This document shows, piece after piece, positions 34,424-42,819 of a DNA stretch of 64,000 nt. The notes beneath the pieces are model-generated. The model was given only the letters and a program-made list of their open reading frames with translations, had not been told where the DNA came from and made no database searches. Each line of letters starts with the position of its first letter. Within the stretch, counting starts at the first letter, position 1. The position numbers and the translations under genes were made by a program. The DNA is from Aeromonas piscicola (GTDB taxonomy: Bacteria > Pseudomonadota > Gammaproteobacteria > Enterobacterales > Aeromonadaceae), in assembly GCF_000820005.1 (NCBI RefSeq), contig NZ_CDBL01000052.1:186001-250000 (forward strand), given 5' to 3'.

Positions 34424-34924
34424 TCAACCGGCCCAGTGGTTCCAGTAACCGGCGGCCAGCAGGGTGAGGGTGCAAAAGCCGGTTTCGATGGCGCCACCAC
34501 TCTTGAGGGGCAAGCCCGGCAGCCGGTAGCGGCGCTTGAGGGGCCAGAACAGCGGTATGCCGGCGGGGGTGAGCCAGTCCCCCAGCAGGTGGCTGAGGTA
34601 GCCGATGATGAGCGCATCCTTGACCCCGGCGGGCAGCAGTTCGGGCGCCAGGCTCTGATCCAGCCCCCATACGGCCACGGCCACCGCTAGCAGGCTGTGG
34701 GTGAAGCCGCGATGACCGAACAGCCGTGACAATGGCTTGGAGATCCAGGGCAGCCGCTGACCCAGCACTGACTTGGGGTGGTCGAGATCCGGCAGCAGGG
34801 CGCTGGCCAGCGCGGCGGGTATGGTCTGCCACAGACTGGCATCGGCCAGGGCCGGCGTGAGCTGGAGCTTGTGGGCGAGCAGGGTGCAGGTGACGGAAAA
34901 CAGCAGGTGCCCTTGGGCTGTCAT
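34424..34924 (-). CDS. YdjM-like DUF457 inner-membrane metal-dependent hydrolase family protein
   Basis: 166 residues with several hydrophobic helices and the His/Asp motifs of the family: MTAQGHLLFSVTCTLL, LLPDLDHPKSVLGQRLP, HRGFTHSLLA and GYLSHLLGDWLTPAGIPLFWP. E. coli YdjM is LexA-regulated; no LexA box is visible here. The enzymatic activity of the family is not established, so the hydrolase name is only nominal. Confidence 0.88.
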   Translation of the reverse strand: MTAQGHLLFSVTCTLLAHKLQLTPALADASLWQTIPAALASALLPDLDHPKSVLGQRLPWISKPLSRLFGHRGFTHSLLAVAVAVWGLDQSLAPELLPAGVKDALIIGYLSHLLGDWLTPAGIPLFWPLKRRYRLPGLPLKSGGAIETGFCTLTLLAAGYWNHWAG

Positions 34925-34984
34925 GGTGGCTACGGCATGGAGAAATGGCGGCGCATCTTACCAGTGTCGCGGGCCATTGCAGCA

Positions 34985-35015
34985 AAAAACCGGGGCCGGC
35001 GGACCGGCCCGGTCA
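34985..35015 (-). terminator. Terminator of the cytochrome b561 operon
   Basis: GC-rich stem (ACCGGGCCGG pairing with CCGGCCCCGGT) followed by TTTTTT on the minus strand, immediately after the b561 stop. Confidence 0.85.
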
Positions 35016-35573
35016 TTAACTGCGCGGATCTTCCACCTTGGCATCGGCGGGCACCCGTTTTTTGCCCAGCACCATGGCGCGCAGCAGATCGCTGCGGGTG
35101 AGGCGGTCGGTTAGGATCACCACGGCGGCATGGACTCCGACGGCGGCCATCAGAGTGTTGGCGATGACACCGTGCAGCTCTTCCATCCAGTCTTCACCCC
35201 AGAAGGCATCCCAGGTGGTGAGCCAGCCGGTGGTGATAGTGCCGACCAGTGACAGTAGCAACAGCCAGATCATCAGGGCGCCGAGCGGATTGTGGCCGAG
35301 ATAATAGGGGTGGCGGCCCTGTGCCAGTTGGCGAAGGTAATAACGAATGCGGGCCGGTGTCGGCCACCACTGGCGGAAGCGGGCATAATGGGGACCGACC
35401 AGACCCCACAGCAGCCGGATCAGCAGCAGGGCTGCCAAGGTATAGCCGACGTATCTGTGGTTCTTGCTGCCCTCTTCCAGTACGAAGAAGTTGAGCAGGC
35501 AGAGGATCACGGTCGCCCAGTGAAACACCCGGATGAGGGGATCCCAGACTTTCACTTCAGACGGGGTTGTCAT
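35016..35573 (-). CDS. Di-haem cytochrome b561-type membrane protein
   Basis: 185 residues, four to five helices. Haem-ligand histidines sit in the right places: RVFHWATVILCLLNF (helix 1), NHRYVGYTLAALLLIRLLWG (helix 2), HNPLGALMIWLLLLSLVG (helix 3) and EELHGVIANTLMAAVGVHAAVV (helix 4). This pattern is that of the CybB/b561 and Ni-Fe hydrogenase b-type subunits. It is paired with the periplasmic PepSY protein upstream in the same operon, a common partnership suggestive of electron transfer to or from a periplasmic acceptor. The acceptor is unknown. Confidence 0.9.
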   Translation of the reverse strand: MTTPSEVKVWDPLIRVFHWATVILCLLNFFVLEEGSKNHRYVGYTLAALLLIRLLWGLVGPHYARFRQWWPTPARIRYYLRQLAQGRHPYYLGHNPLGALMIWLLLLSLVGTITTGWLTTWDAFWGEDWMEELHGVIANTLMAAVGVHAAVVILTDRLTRSDLLRAMVLGKKRVPADAKVEDPRS

Positions 35574-35621
35574 GGCAAGGCTCCATCAAGGGGGCCGGCG
35601 ACAGACCGGCCCATGGCTGGG

Positions 35622-35891
35622 TTATTCGTCTATCTCTTCTTTCACTTTCTTCAGATCGGTCGGGTCGAAGTAGATCTCGACCTTGCGCTTGTCCTTGTCC
35701 CAACCGTAGATCTCGTAGCAGTGGGTCTTGGTCACCTTGAACTTCTTGATGTCGTAGCCCATCGCCTTGATCTGCTGCTGGGCATCCGCCTCGCTCAGCC
35801 ATTGGCTCTTGTCGGTCTGGGTACACTGGGGATCAGCCAGAACGGCGCCGCTGAACAGGGGGATCAGTAACAACAGAGGGGTCAGTTTCAT
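35622..35891 (-). CDS. Small periplasmic PepSY-domain protein
   Basis: 89 residues. Signal peptide MKLTPLLLLIPLFSGAVLA, then one PepSY domain: SEADAQQQIKAMGYDIKKFK, HCYEIYGWDKDKRKVEIYFDPTDLKKVKEE. ATG 35891 follows AAGGAG at good spacing; 35927 lacks a signal peptide. Located 48 bp before the b561 gene. The upstream repeat CTTAAT-N5-CTTAAG resembles a PmrA/QseB site. Confidence 0.9.
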   Translation of the reverse strand: MKLTPLLLLIPLFSGAVLADPQCTQTDKSQWLSEADAQQQIKAMGYDIKKFKVTKTHCYEIYGWDKDKRKVEIYFDPTDLKKVKEEIDE

Positions 35892-35942
35892 GTGTGCTCC
35901 TTGCGGGTGAGTGTGAAACAGCCACAAGGTTAGGGCACCAAA

Positions 35943-35959
35943 CTTAAGGAAAAATTAAG
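35943..35959 (-). promoter_or_regulatory. PmrA/QseB-type direct-repeat box
   Basis: On the minus strand CTTAAT-TTTTC-CTTAAG fits the (C/T)TTAA(G/T)-N5-(C/T)TTAA(G/T) pattern of OmpR-family regulators PmrA and QseB. It lies 52 bp upstream of the PepSY start, a good promoter position. Confidence 0.55.
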
Positions 35960-36010
35960 TACAAGGGGGTAGGAATGAATATCCCCGGCTGGATGCCGGG
36001 GAGGCCGCAA

Positions 36011-36463
36011 TCAGCTCAGCTTGCCCTTTAGCAGCCACTTGTCGAGGGCGTTGGCGAAGCGTTGTTTGTCGGCGGCGTTGAAGGGGGCCGGGCCACCGGT
36101 CTGCACCCCGGCCGAGCGCAGCTCTTCCATGAAGTTGCGCATGCCGAGCCGCGCCTGAATGGTTTCGCGGGTGTAGATCTCGCCGCGGGGGTTGAGCGCC
36201 TCGCCACCGGCATCTATCACCCAGGAGGCGAGCGGTATGTCGCCCGTGATCACCAGATCCCCCGGCGTGACCTGCTGGGCGATGACATGATCCGCCACAT
36301 CGAATCCCTTCTCCACCTGCTGGGTCTTGATGAAGGGAGAGGGGGGCACGCGCAGCCCCTGATTGGCCACTAGCGTGGTGACGACCTGGGCGCGGTGGGC
36401 GGCGCGGTAGAGGATCTCCTTGACCGGGAGGGGGCAGGCATCGGCATCGACCCAGATGGGCAT
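36011..36463 (-). CDS. yaiI: UPF0178 family protein YaiI
   Basis: 150 residues, DUF188: [89 protein letters not shown]. The PIN-like Asp pattern ([18 protein letters not shown]) suggests a nuclease-like fold, but function is not established. The internal ATG 36463 matches the conserved family start. Confidence 0.93.
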   Translation of the reverse strand: MPIWVDADACPLPVKEILYRAAHRAQVVTTLVANQGLRVPPSPFIKTQQVEKGFDVADHVIAQQVTPGDLVITGDIPLASWVIDAGGEALNPRGEIYTRETIQARLGMRNFMEELRSAGVQTGGPAPFNAADKQRFANALDKWLLKGKLS

Positions 36464-36540
36464 GGCATGGCTTCCTGTGTCTGAAATGAGGCCGCATCTT
36501 AACATGGCCAGCGCGGGCCGGCTGCCCCGGGGCTGAGTCA

Positions 36541-36566
36541 GGCCCAGCTTTCGTGTAAGCTGGGCC
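36541..36566 (+). other. Hairpin upstream of zntB
   Basis: Perfect 10-bp stem GGCCCAGCTT/AAGCTGGGCC with a 6-nt loop. It abuts an in-frame ATG at 36568, which would bury any ribosome-binding site for that ATG and favours the later start 36595. Confidence 0.55.
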
Positions 36567-36594
36567 GATGAATCGGAACGAGAAGGACGAGCAG

Positions 36595-37560
36595 ATGGAT
36601 CGGGTGCCCAGTGACGTGATTTATGGCCTGACCCTGGATGGCAAGGGCGGCATGCAGCCGCTGGCGGCGGGGAGCGAGATACCGGGGGATAAACCCGGCT
36701 GGTTGCATCTGGATTACGGCAATCCGGAAGCGGCCCGCTGGCTGCTGCAGACCCCGCTGCTCAATGACGCGGCGCGCGAGTCCCTGCTCGGCCAGAGCAA
36801 CAGGCCCAAACTGGTGCGGATGGGGGAAACCGTGCTGCTGATCCTGCGCGGCATCAACCACAACAAGGATCACAGGCCCGAAGAGATGGTGGCGCTGCGC
36901 ATCTTCATCACCCCGGACCTCATCATCAGCAGCCGTCGTCGCGCCTTGTTGTCGGAGCAGGACGTGTATGGCCAGCTCAAGCTGGGGGGCGGAGCCGATA
37001 CCCCGGCCGACTGGCTGGTGGAGATCTGTGATGCCCTGACCGACCGGGCGGGGGAATTTGTCGAGGAGCTGCACGATCAGATCCTAGATCTGGAGGAGAT
37101 GGTGCTGATGCGCGACCTGCCCGCCAACGGCAGGCTGGCGCTGATCCGCAAGCAGCTCATCATGATCCGCCGCTACCTCTCCCCCCAGCGGGATCTGGTG
37201 GCGCGCCTCGCCAACGAGAAGATCAGCTGGCTGGACGAGGATGACAGGCGCCGCCTGCTCGATATCGCCGATCGGCTACGGCGCTGGCTGGACGATCTGG
37301 ATGCCGGGGTGGCGCGCACCGCCGTGCTGGCGGACGAGATCAATAACCTGATGGCGGAGGCGACCAATCGGCGGGCCTACCAGATGTCGGTGATGGCGCT
37401 GCTGTTTCTGCCCGCCAGCTTCCTGACCGGTCTGTTTGGCATCAACCTGGGAGGCATTCCGGGGGCCGAGAGCCCGACCGCCTTCTGGGTCTTCTGCGGC
37501 TCGCTGGTGGCACTGGCCACCGGGCTGGCCGTCTGGCTCAAACACAGACGCTGGTGGTAA
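36595..37560 (+). CDS. zntB: Zinc transport protein ZntB (CorA superfamily)
   Basis: 321 residues. A large cytoplasmic N-terminal domain ([30 protein letters not shown]) and a long stalk helix lead to two C-terminal membrane helices. The pore signature GINLGGIPG follows [17 protein letters not shown]; GxN is the CorA/ZntB motif, and the IPGAESP loop is typical of ZntB rather than CorA. ZntB mediates zinc movement in enterobacteria. The start 36595 follows AAGGACGAG; 36568 is possible but sits on the edge of a hairpin. Confidence 0.93.
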   Translation: MDRVPSDVIYGLTLDGKGGMQPLAAGSEIPGDKPGWLHLDYGNPEAARWLLQTPLLNDAARESLLGQSNRPKLVRMGETVLLILRGINHNKDHRPEEMVALRIFITPDLIISSRRRALLSEQDVYGQLKLGGGADTPADWLVEICDALTDRAGEFVEELHDQILDLEEMVLMRDLPANGRLALIRKQLIMIRRYLSPQRDLVARLANEKISWLDEDDRRRLLDIADRLRRWLDDLDAGVARTAVLADEINNLMAEATNRRAYQMSVMALLFLPASFLTGLFGINLGGIPGAESPTAFWVFCGSLVALATGLAVWLKHRRWW

Positions 37561-37569
37561 GGAGCCGTC

Positions 37570-38088
37570 ATGACCATGTGGCAATCTTTTGGCGTGACCC
37601 TGCTGCTGTTGCTGGGTCACACCCTGATCCGCAGCCTCATTCACAAGAGTCTGCTGGCGTTGGCCCAGAGCCGGCAGGTGAGCGAGAACCGGGTGCTCTA
37701 CGTGGAGCACGTGTTCCACTTCCTGCTCGGCTGCGCCACCTTGCTGATCCTGGCCGGGGTGTGGGGGCTCGACTTTTCCCGGCTGGTAGTACTCGCCTCC
37801 TCCTTCTTTGCAGTGCTTGGCGTCGCCATGGTGGCGCAGTGGTCGATCCTCTCCAACATCACCGCCAGCATCACCATCTTCTTCGCCTTCCCCTACAAGA
37901 TTGGCGACCGGATCCGCATCCTCGACAAGGATGACTCAGTCACCGGCGTCATTACTGAGATAGGTCTGTTCTACCTGCGGGTGCGTGATGACAACGGCGA
38001 TCTGGTCACCTATCCGGCCAACCTGATCCTGCAAAAACCGGTCAGGCGGCTGGAGGGCAAGGGGGCGGAACCGCTGCAACCGGAATGA
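37570..38088 (+). CDS. Short MscS-like mechanosensitive channel protein
   Basis: 172 residues. Two N-terminal hydrophobic segments, then the pore helix and beta domain of MscS: LVVLASSFFAVLGVAMVAQWSILSNITASI, FPYKIGDRIRILDKDDSVTGVITEIGLFYLRV, DGDLVTYPANLILQKPV. The alpha/beta C-terminal vestibule of MscS (286 residues) is missing; the chain stops soon after the beta domain. It is a natural mini-MscS or a truncated paralogue. It follows zntB by 9 bp, so co-transcription is likely. Confidence 0.88.
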   Translation: MTMWQSFGVTLLLLLGHTLIRSLIHKSLLALAQSRQVSENRVLYVEHVFHFLLGCATLLILAGVWGLDFSRLVVLASSFFAVLGVAMVAQWSILSNITASITIFFAFPYKIGDRIRILDKDDSVTGVITEIGLFYLRVRDDNGDLVTYPANLILQKPVRRLEGKGAEPLQPE

Positions 38089-38090
38089 GA

Positions 38091-38116
38091 AAAGGCTCCC
38101 TCGGGAGCCTTTCTTG
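38091..38116. terminator. Bidirectional terminator after the mini-MscS gene
   Basis: AAAGGCTCCC/GGGAGCCTTT with a 2-nt minimal loop, followed by TCTTG on the plus strand and TCTCA on the minus strand; it also lies beyond the convergent gene at 38131. Confidence 0.75.
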
Positions 38117-38130
38117 ATCCTGAATGCCAC

Positions 38131-38379
38131 TCAGCGTTCGAAGAAGCGGTAGAGATGCTCGACCTGGATCGGGCAGTCCGCCACCAGATGTACGTGCTGG
38201 CGGGCCTCCTCGATCGAGCCGAAATAGCGGGGGCAACCCAGGGTGTCTGTCATCTCGTACAACCTGCCATCCTGACCCCTGAACTCCACGATCCAGCCCG
38301 GCAGTATGGCATCCTGCAGGATCTCGGCTTCCTTGAAGGCTTGCTGTTGGTAGAGCAGGCGAAGTTCACTGACTGTCAT
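38131..38379 (-). CDS. Small uncharacterised protein
   Basis: 82 residues: MTVSELRLLYQQQAFKEAEI, GWIVEFRGQDGRLYEMTDTLGCPRYFGSIEEARQHVHLVADCPIQVEHLYRFFER. The middle portion looks like a small beta domain reading a residue pattern (VEFRGQDGRLYEM). An excellent ribosome-binding site (AGGAGGACGTC) precedes ATG 38379. Family not recognised; no signal peptide or membrane segment. Confidence 0.8.
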   Translation of the reverse strand: MTVSELRLLYQQQAFKEAEILQDAILPGWIVEFRGQDGRLYEMTDTLGCPRYFGSIEEARQHVHLVADCPIQVEHLYRFFER

Positions 38380-38443
38380 GACGTCCTCCTGTGACTCATA
38401 GCGCCTCTTCAAGTCTAGTGGCTGGTACCGGTGGCGGCCCGGC

Positions 38444-39028
38444 TCATTTGGCCGTGTTCAGGCACTCCCAGGCCCAGCGGATGCGGATGAAGGTCTCGGC
38501 ATCGCCACCGCGATCCGGGTGGTGTTGCAGCGCCAGTTCCCGCCAGCGGCGGCGCACCGTCTCCTGGCTGGCATCTGCGGTCAGCTCGAACAGGGCCAGC
38601 GCCTCCGCTCTGTGTCCTGTTCCGTCATAAGCGCGCCAGAAACGGGTGAGCAGGGCCTCCACCTCCTCCCTGTCTGTCTGCCAGAACACCCGCCAGTCCA
38701 GGTAGTAACTGCGCAGAGGCTGGCCGAGGGCCAGCCTCTGGCGAGTATCTGTTGCCCCGGCAAGGGGTTCGAGCCGGATATCCAGGGTGCTGATCACCAG
38801 CCACCAGCCCTCGTCATGGAGCTCGGCCTGCAGCTGGTAGAGGGCGTTCATGATGAGGAAATTGACCCGAAACAGCTGCAACTGCTCATCCTCCGCCAAC
38901 GTTGGAACCGCCCCCTGCCGGCGCAGGGCGGCCAGCAGCTCATGCACCTTGTAGCCGCCCCTGGCCTGTTGCAGCAGGGCCAGCAGCGGTGCGAGCAGCG
39001 GATTGTGGTGGTGTGACGTCTCGCTCAT
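38444..39028 (-). CDS. DnaJ-related protein with C-terminal J domain
   Basis: 194 residues. The N-terminal ~125 residues belong to the DnaJ-related family (HELLAALRRQGAVPTLAEDEQLQLFRVNFLIMNALYQLQ). A compact J domain is at the C-terminus (ALFELTADASQETVRRRWRELALQHHPDRGGDAETFIRI) with the essential HPD. It would stimulate an Hsp70 ATPase; the client is unknown. Its ATG overlaps the antiporter stop by 4 bp, so the two are coupled. Confidence 0.9.
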   Translation of the reverse strand: MSETSHHHNPLLAPLLALLQQARGGYKVHELLAALRRQGAVPTLAEDEQLQLFRVNFLIMNALYQLQAELHDEGWWLVISTLDIRLEPLAGATDTRQRLALGQPLRSYYLDWRVFWQTDREEVEALLTRFWRAYDGTGHRAEALALFELTADASQETVRRRWRELALQHHPDRGGDAETFIRIRWAWECLNTAK

Positions 39029-40812
39029 GAGCTGGCTGTCTCCTTCGGCGGTTGCAGGGCGATCAGCAGCTCCCCCGCCAGCGGCGTGACAGGGCCCGTT
39101 ACGATGCGGGGCCTGGCCTTGCCATCCAGCACGAACAGCGGGATGGCACCGGGATTGGCCGCCTGGTATTGCGCCCAGTCAAACGCCTCGCTCAGGCGGG
39201 TCGCCTTGATCTGGCCGCCCCGGCTCAGCAGGCCGCTCAGGCGGGCATAGTTGACCTCGGGTCCGAACAGGTTCTGGCGGGCGCGGAAGGTGGCGCTCTC
39301 CCGGTTCGCCTTGCCGTGCTGCTCGCTGGAGCGCAGGGAGTAGACCTTCTCCTCCCCGTACAGATGGGCGAAGTGCAGCACGCCGAGGGCGTTGTTGTGG
39401 CGGTTGGGGGAGAGCGCCAGCACGGTACTGATGCTGGTGAGCGGCAGGTGCAGCTCGGCATGCTCCGACTGGGGGTTACCGAAGTAGCAGGGCAGGTTGC
39501 TCATCCGCGCCTGTTTGCAGAACTCCCAGGCGGGATCGCAGAGCTGCACCGGCACCCCCTGCTCCGCCAGCGCCCGGCCTATGGCCCGCGCCACCGAGTT
39601 GGCCCCTATGATGAGCCAGGTGTTGGGGGCGCTCTGGCGCATCTTGAGCAGGCCCGCCAGTGGCGCCGAGGTGAGGCTCTGCAGCACCACTGTGGAGATG
39701 ATCACCGCGAACACCAGGGGCACCAGCTTGTCCGCATCGGGAATATCAGCCTGATGCAGGCTGATGGCGAAGGAGGCGCTGACCGCCGCCGCCACTATGC
39801 CCCGCGGTGCTATCCAGCTGAGCAGGGCGCGGGCTCGCCAGGAGAGATCCGAGCCCCAAGTCGAGACCAGGATGCAGAGCGGGCGCGCCACGAACTGCAC
39901 CACGCACAGCAGCGCCAGCACCATGGGACCGAGCTGCCAGAGCTGGGCCAGGTCGAGGCGGGCCGCCAGCAGGATGAACAGGGAGGAGATAAGGATGACG
40001 GCGAGATCCTCCTTGAAGGCCAGCACCTCTTCCAGGTCCAGCCCCTCCTGATTGGCAAGCCAGATGCCGAACACTGTGACCGCCAACAGGCCGGATTCGT
40101 GGCTGAGCCAGTTGGAGAGGCTGAAGGTGACCAGCACCAGCGCCAGCACCCCGAACTTGTGCAGGCTGATCGGCAGCCAGTCCTTGCGAATAAGCAGTGT
40201 GGTAAGCCAGCCGGCGGCCACCCCGATGAAGGAGCCGACCCCCACCGTTTTTGCCAGTGCCAGCAGGGTGTGGCCGATGAGATCCCCCTGGCTGCCGAGG
40301 CGCACCGCCTCGAACACCAGCACCGCAAACAGGGCACCGATGGGGTCTATGACTATCCCTTCCCAGCGCAGTATGCGGTCCACCTCCCGGGTGGGGCGGA
40401 TCACGTTGAGCATGGGGGCGACCACGGTCGGCCCCGTCACCACCAGCACGGCACCGAGCACCATGGCGACCCGCCAGTCCAGCCCCAGCAGAAAGTAGCT
40501 GGCGCTGCCGATGACGGCGAAACTGGCCAGCATGCCCACCGAGCAGAGGTTGCGCACCACCTTGCCTATTCCCTTGAGTTCGGCCAGATGCAGGGTCAGG
40601 GCCCCTTCAAACAGAATGATGGCCACCGAGAGGGAAACCAGCGGAAACAGCAGGTCGCCGAGCAGGTCATCGGGGTCGAGCAGGCCGCTGACCGGGCCCA
40701 GGGTCAAGCCGGTGAGCAGCAAAAACAGGATGGCGGGTACTCGCAGCGACCAGGCGAGCCACTGGGCCAGCACTGAGACCAGGGCGATCCCGGCCAGGGA
40801 GAGAGCAGTCAT
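39025..40812 (-). CDS. CPA1-family Na+(K+)/H+ antiporter with C-terminal Rossmann domain
   Basis: 595 residues. Residues 1-~395 contain 12 or so helices with the CPA signature region LVVTGPTVVAPMLNVIRP, GIVIDPIGALFAVLVF and RALLSWIAPRGIVAAAVSASFA. Residues ~400-510 form a TrkA-N-like nucleotide-binding fold (WLIIGANSVARAIGRALAEQGVPVQLCD), then a further cytoplasmic domain. This architecture is that of the NhaP-type antiporters used in pH and cation homeostasis. Cation choice cannot be read from sequence. First gene of a two-gene unit with the DnaJ-related gene. Confidence 0.9.
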   Translation of the reverse strand: MTALSLAGIALVSVLAQWLAWSLRVPAILFLLLTGLTLGPVSGLLDPDDLLGDLLFPLVSLSVAIILFEGALTLHLAELKGIGKVVRNLCSVGMLASFAVIGSASYFLLGLDWRVAMVLGAVLVVTGPTVVAPMLNVIRPTREVDRILRWEGIVIDPIGALFAVLVFEAVRLGSQGDLIGHTLLALAKTVGVGSFIGVAAGWLTTLLIRKDWLPISLHKFGVLALVLVTFSLSNWLSHESGLLAVTVFGIWLANQEGLDLEEVLAFKEDLAVILISSLFILLAARLDLAQLWQLGPMVLALLCVVQFVARPLCILVSTWGSDLSWRARALLSWIAPRGIVAAAVSASFAISLHQADIPDADKLVPLVFAVIISTVVLQSLTSAPLAGLLKMRQSAPNTWLIIGANSVARAIGRALAEQGVPVQLCDPAWEFCKQARMSNLPCYFGNPQSEHAELHLPLTSISTVLALSPNRHNNALGVLHFAHLYGEEKVYSLRSSEQHGKANRESATFRARQNLFGPEVNYARLSGLLSRGGQIKATRLSEAFDWAQYQAANPGAIPLFVLDGKARPRIVTGPVTPLAGELLIALQPPKETASS

Positions 40813-40987
40813 GCAGACCTCGATTCAGCTAATGGACTAGGGGAAGTGTAGCGGGGAAGATGGCCAGATTGACACCCTGCGGCGGCGGGAGCAAGGGCGG
40901 CGGGGATAAGCGCGACAGCCGGCGTCATGGCCGTCGGGAAGAAGGGGTGGGCAAGGGGAGGCTGCTGACCTGTCGTCACCAGCCGGA

Positions 40988-41509
40988 TTAGATGGGGCTC
41001 TCTTTGTGGAGATCGGTGACGCAGTCGGCCACCGCCAGCACCAGCGCCGAGCGCACCACCTGATCGAGCCGGTTGAGCTGCATCTGGTAGAAGGGCCAGT
41101 CTTCCTCGTTGGCCGGGGGATCCTGCGGCATCATGCTGCCCTGGTTGAGACCGTGCAGACGATTCAGCAGATCGCGGATCGGCTTGTCGCTGAAGCGGTA
41201 ATCCTTGGGATCGCGCACCAGAAAATCGCGGATCTTCAGGTAGGCTTCCAGATCCTGATAGCGCTCGAGGGAGATGAGACCGAGGGCGAAGATAAGTTTG
41301 AGGCGCACCTCCAGCTGGCCGAGGGGGCCGCTCTGGTTGAGCAGGGGTTCGATGGCGTATTTGACGGCATACTCCTCCTGGCGGAACGCGCGCCGCATCA
41401 GGGAGTCGACCGCCTCTTCCAGGATGGTCACGACTTCGAGAAAGAAGCCGCGGGGGCCATCCTGCTCGTTCAGTCGTTCCAGTACTTCATCTTCCTGGTG
41501 TGTGGTCAT
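40988..41509 (-). CDS. mtlR: Mannitol operon repressor MtlR
   Basis: 173 residues, helical, no classical DNA-binding motif, as in E. coli MtlR. Family text: LNEQDGPRGFFLEVVTILEEAVDSLMRRAFRQEEYAVKYAIEPL, LFALGLISLERYQDLEAYLKIRDFL. Third gene after mtlA and mtlD, in the enterobacterial order, separated from mtlD by 127 bp that contain a hairpin. Confidence 0.94.
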   Translation of the reverse strand: MTTHQEDEVLERLNEQDGPRGFFLEVVTILEEAVDSLMRRAFRQEEYAVKYAIEPLLNQSGPLGQLEVRLKLIFALGLISLERYQDLEAYLKIRDFLVRDPKDYRFSDKPIRDLLNRLHGLNQGSMMPQDPPANEEDWPFYQMQLNRLDQVVRSALVLAVADCVTDLHKESPI

Positions 41510-41532
41510 AGGTGCTTAGGGTCCAGCTGACT

Positions 41533-41562
41533 GGGAGAGAGAGTGCCTCTCTCCCGGTTTTT
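41533..41562. other. Hairpin between mtlD and mtlR
   Basis: 8-bp stem GGGAGAGA/TCTCTCCC with a 7-nt loop and a T-tract (GGTTTTTAT) on the plus strand only, that is, opposite to the mtl operon. For mtl mRNA it is a plain stem-loop that could tune mtlR expression; for antisense RNA it would be a terminator. Confidence 0.55.
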
Positions 41563-41636
41563 ATCATATGGGGCAAATTTCCATGCCATTCAACCGGTTG
41601 AGGCGGTTTCCTGGCGATGAGTACGCCCCATCAGGG

Positions 41637-42782
41637 TCACTTCAAGCTGTCATAACGGGCGACGATGGCACGCACGATCTCGCTCTCTTCATCCAGTCCG
41701 GTGACGCGGGCCAGCGCTTTGGCCGGGCCAAGATCCGCCAGCAGGCTCTGCAGCTCCACCGCCTGGGGGTCATCGGCGTTGCAATAGTGCAGCGCCGCGG
41801 CGATCCCCTCCTGCAACTGTTCGCTGGGCAGGCCGTACTCCAGGGTGCCGAGCAGCGGTTTCACCAGCCGGTCTCCCGCTGCCAGCTTGCGCAGCGGCTG
41901 ACGACCGACCCGGTCAATCTCGTCCACCAGATAGGGGTTGGCGAAGCGGGAGAGGATCTTCTCGATGTAGGCGGCGTGCAGACGAGGATCGAAGCCGTAG
42001 CGTTTCACCAACACGGCACCGCTCTCCTCCATGGCGCGGCGCACCTTGCTGCGGATCACCGGATCCTCGATCGCCTCACGAATGGTGCGATAGCCCCGCA
42101 ACTTGCCGAGGTAAGCGGTGACGATATGGCCGGTGTTGAGGGTGAACAGCTTGCGCTCGACGAAGGCCATCAGGTTGTCGGTGGGCTCCATGCCCGCCAC
42201 CTGGGGCAGTTCGCCCTTGAACTGGGTCTGGTCGACGATCCACTCGCTGAAGCTCTCCACCGTCACTTCCAGCGGATCGTCGTTGGCCGCAGCAGGCGGC
42301 ACTATGCGATCCACCGCCGAGTCGACGAAGCCAACGCAGGATTCGAGCGTGGCATGATACGCGACCGGCAGGTACTTGAGTACCTCCTGCTTGAGATGGC
42401 TGGTGCCGCGCACCATGTTCTCGCAGGCGATGACGTTGAGCGGGCTCAGGTTGCCGGCATCGAAGCGGGCCTGTAGCCCCTTGGCCAGGGTGCTGGCAAT
42501 TTTGTCCAGGATATTGGGGCCGACCGCTGTGGTGACCAGATCGGCGGTGATGATGCGGGCGATCACCTCGTGACCGGCGGAGCTGACTGCCGCCACGTTG
42601 CGCACCACGTCCAGCTTCTGATCCGCCCCCACCACGTGCACCTTGTACTCCTGACGGTGGTTGAGCTGATCGATAAGGGTCTCGTTTACGTCGGCGAAGG
42701 TGACCTGATGGCTGGCGTCCGCCAGCAGTTTTCCGATGAAGCCACGACCGATATTGCCGGCACCAAAATGCAATGTTTTCAT
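41637..42782 (-). CDS. mtlD: Mannitol-1-phosphate 5-dehydrogenase
   Basis: Oxidises mannitol-1-phosphate to fructose-6-phosphate with NAD+. 381 residues. The N-terminal Rossmann motif [20 protein letters not shown] defines the start at 42782. The polyol-dehydrogenase segments [14 protein letters not shown] and [24 protein letters not shown] carry the active-site Lys/Asn/His pattern. Length equals E. coli MtlD (382). Located 37 bp after mtlA. Confidence 0.97.
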   Translation of the reverse strand: MKTLHFGAGNIGRGFIGKLLADASHQVTFADVNETLIDQLNHRQEYKVHVVGADQKLDVVRNVAAVSSAGHEVIARIITADLVTTAVGPNILDKIASTLAKGLQARFDAGNLSPLNVIACENMVRGTSHLKQEVLKYLPVAYHATLESCVGFVDSAVDRIVPPAAANDDPLEVTVESFSEWIVDQTQFKGELPQVAGMEPTDNLMAFVERKLFTLNTGHIVTAYLGKLRGYRTIREAIEDPVIRSKVRRAMEESGAVLVKRYGFDPRLHAAYIEKILSRFANPYLVDEIDRVGRQPLRKLAAGDRLVKPLLGTLEYGLPSEQLQEGIAAALHYCNADDPQAVELQSLLADLGPAKALARVTGLDEESEIVRAIVARYDSLK

Positions 42783-42819
42783 GATATTAACCTCTACAAC
42801 CAAAGACGATGAAGGACGA

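Noticed and set aside
34925-34980. LexA box upstream of the YdjM-like gene
   Set aside because: E. coli ydjM is LexA-controlled, but no CTGT-N8-ACAG pattern is present here.
39052-40776. 574-codon plus-strand frame opposite the antiporter gene
   Set aside because: Gln/His/Gly-rich antisense product; the minus-strand antiporter is complete and overlaps its operon partner.
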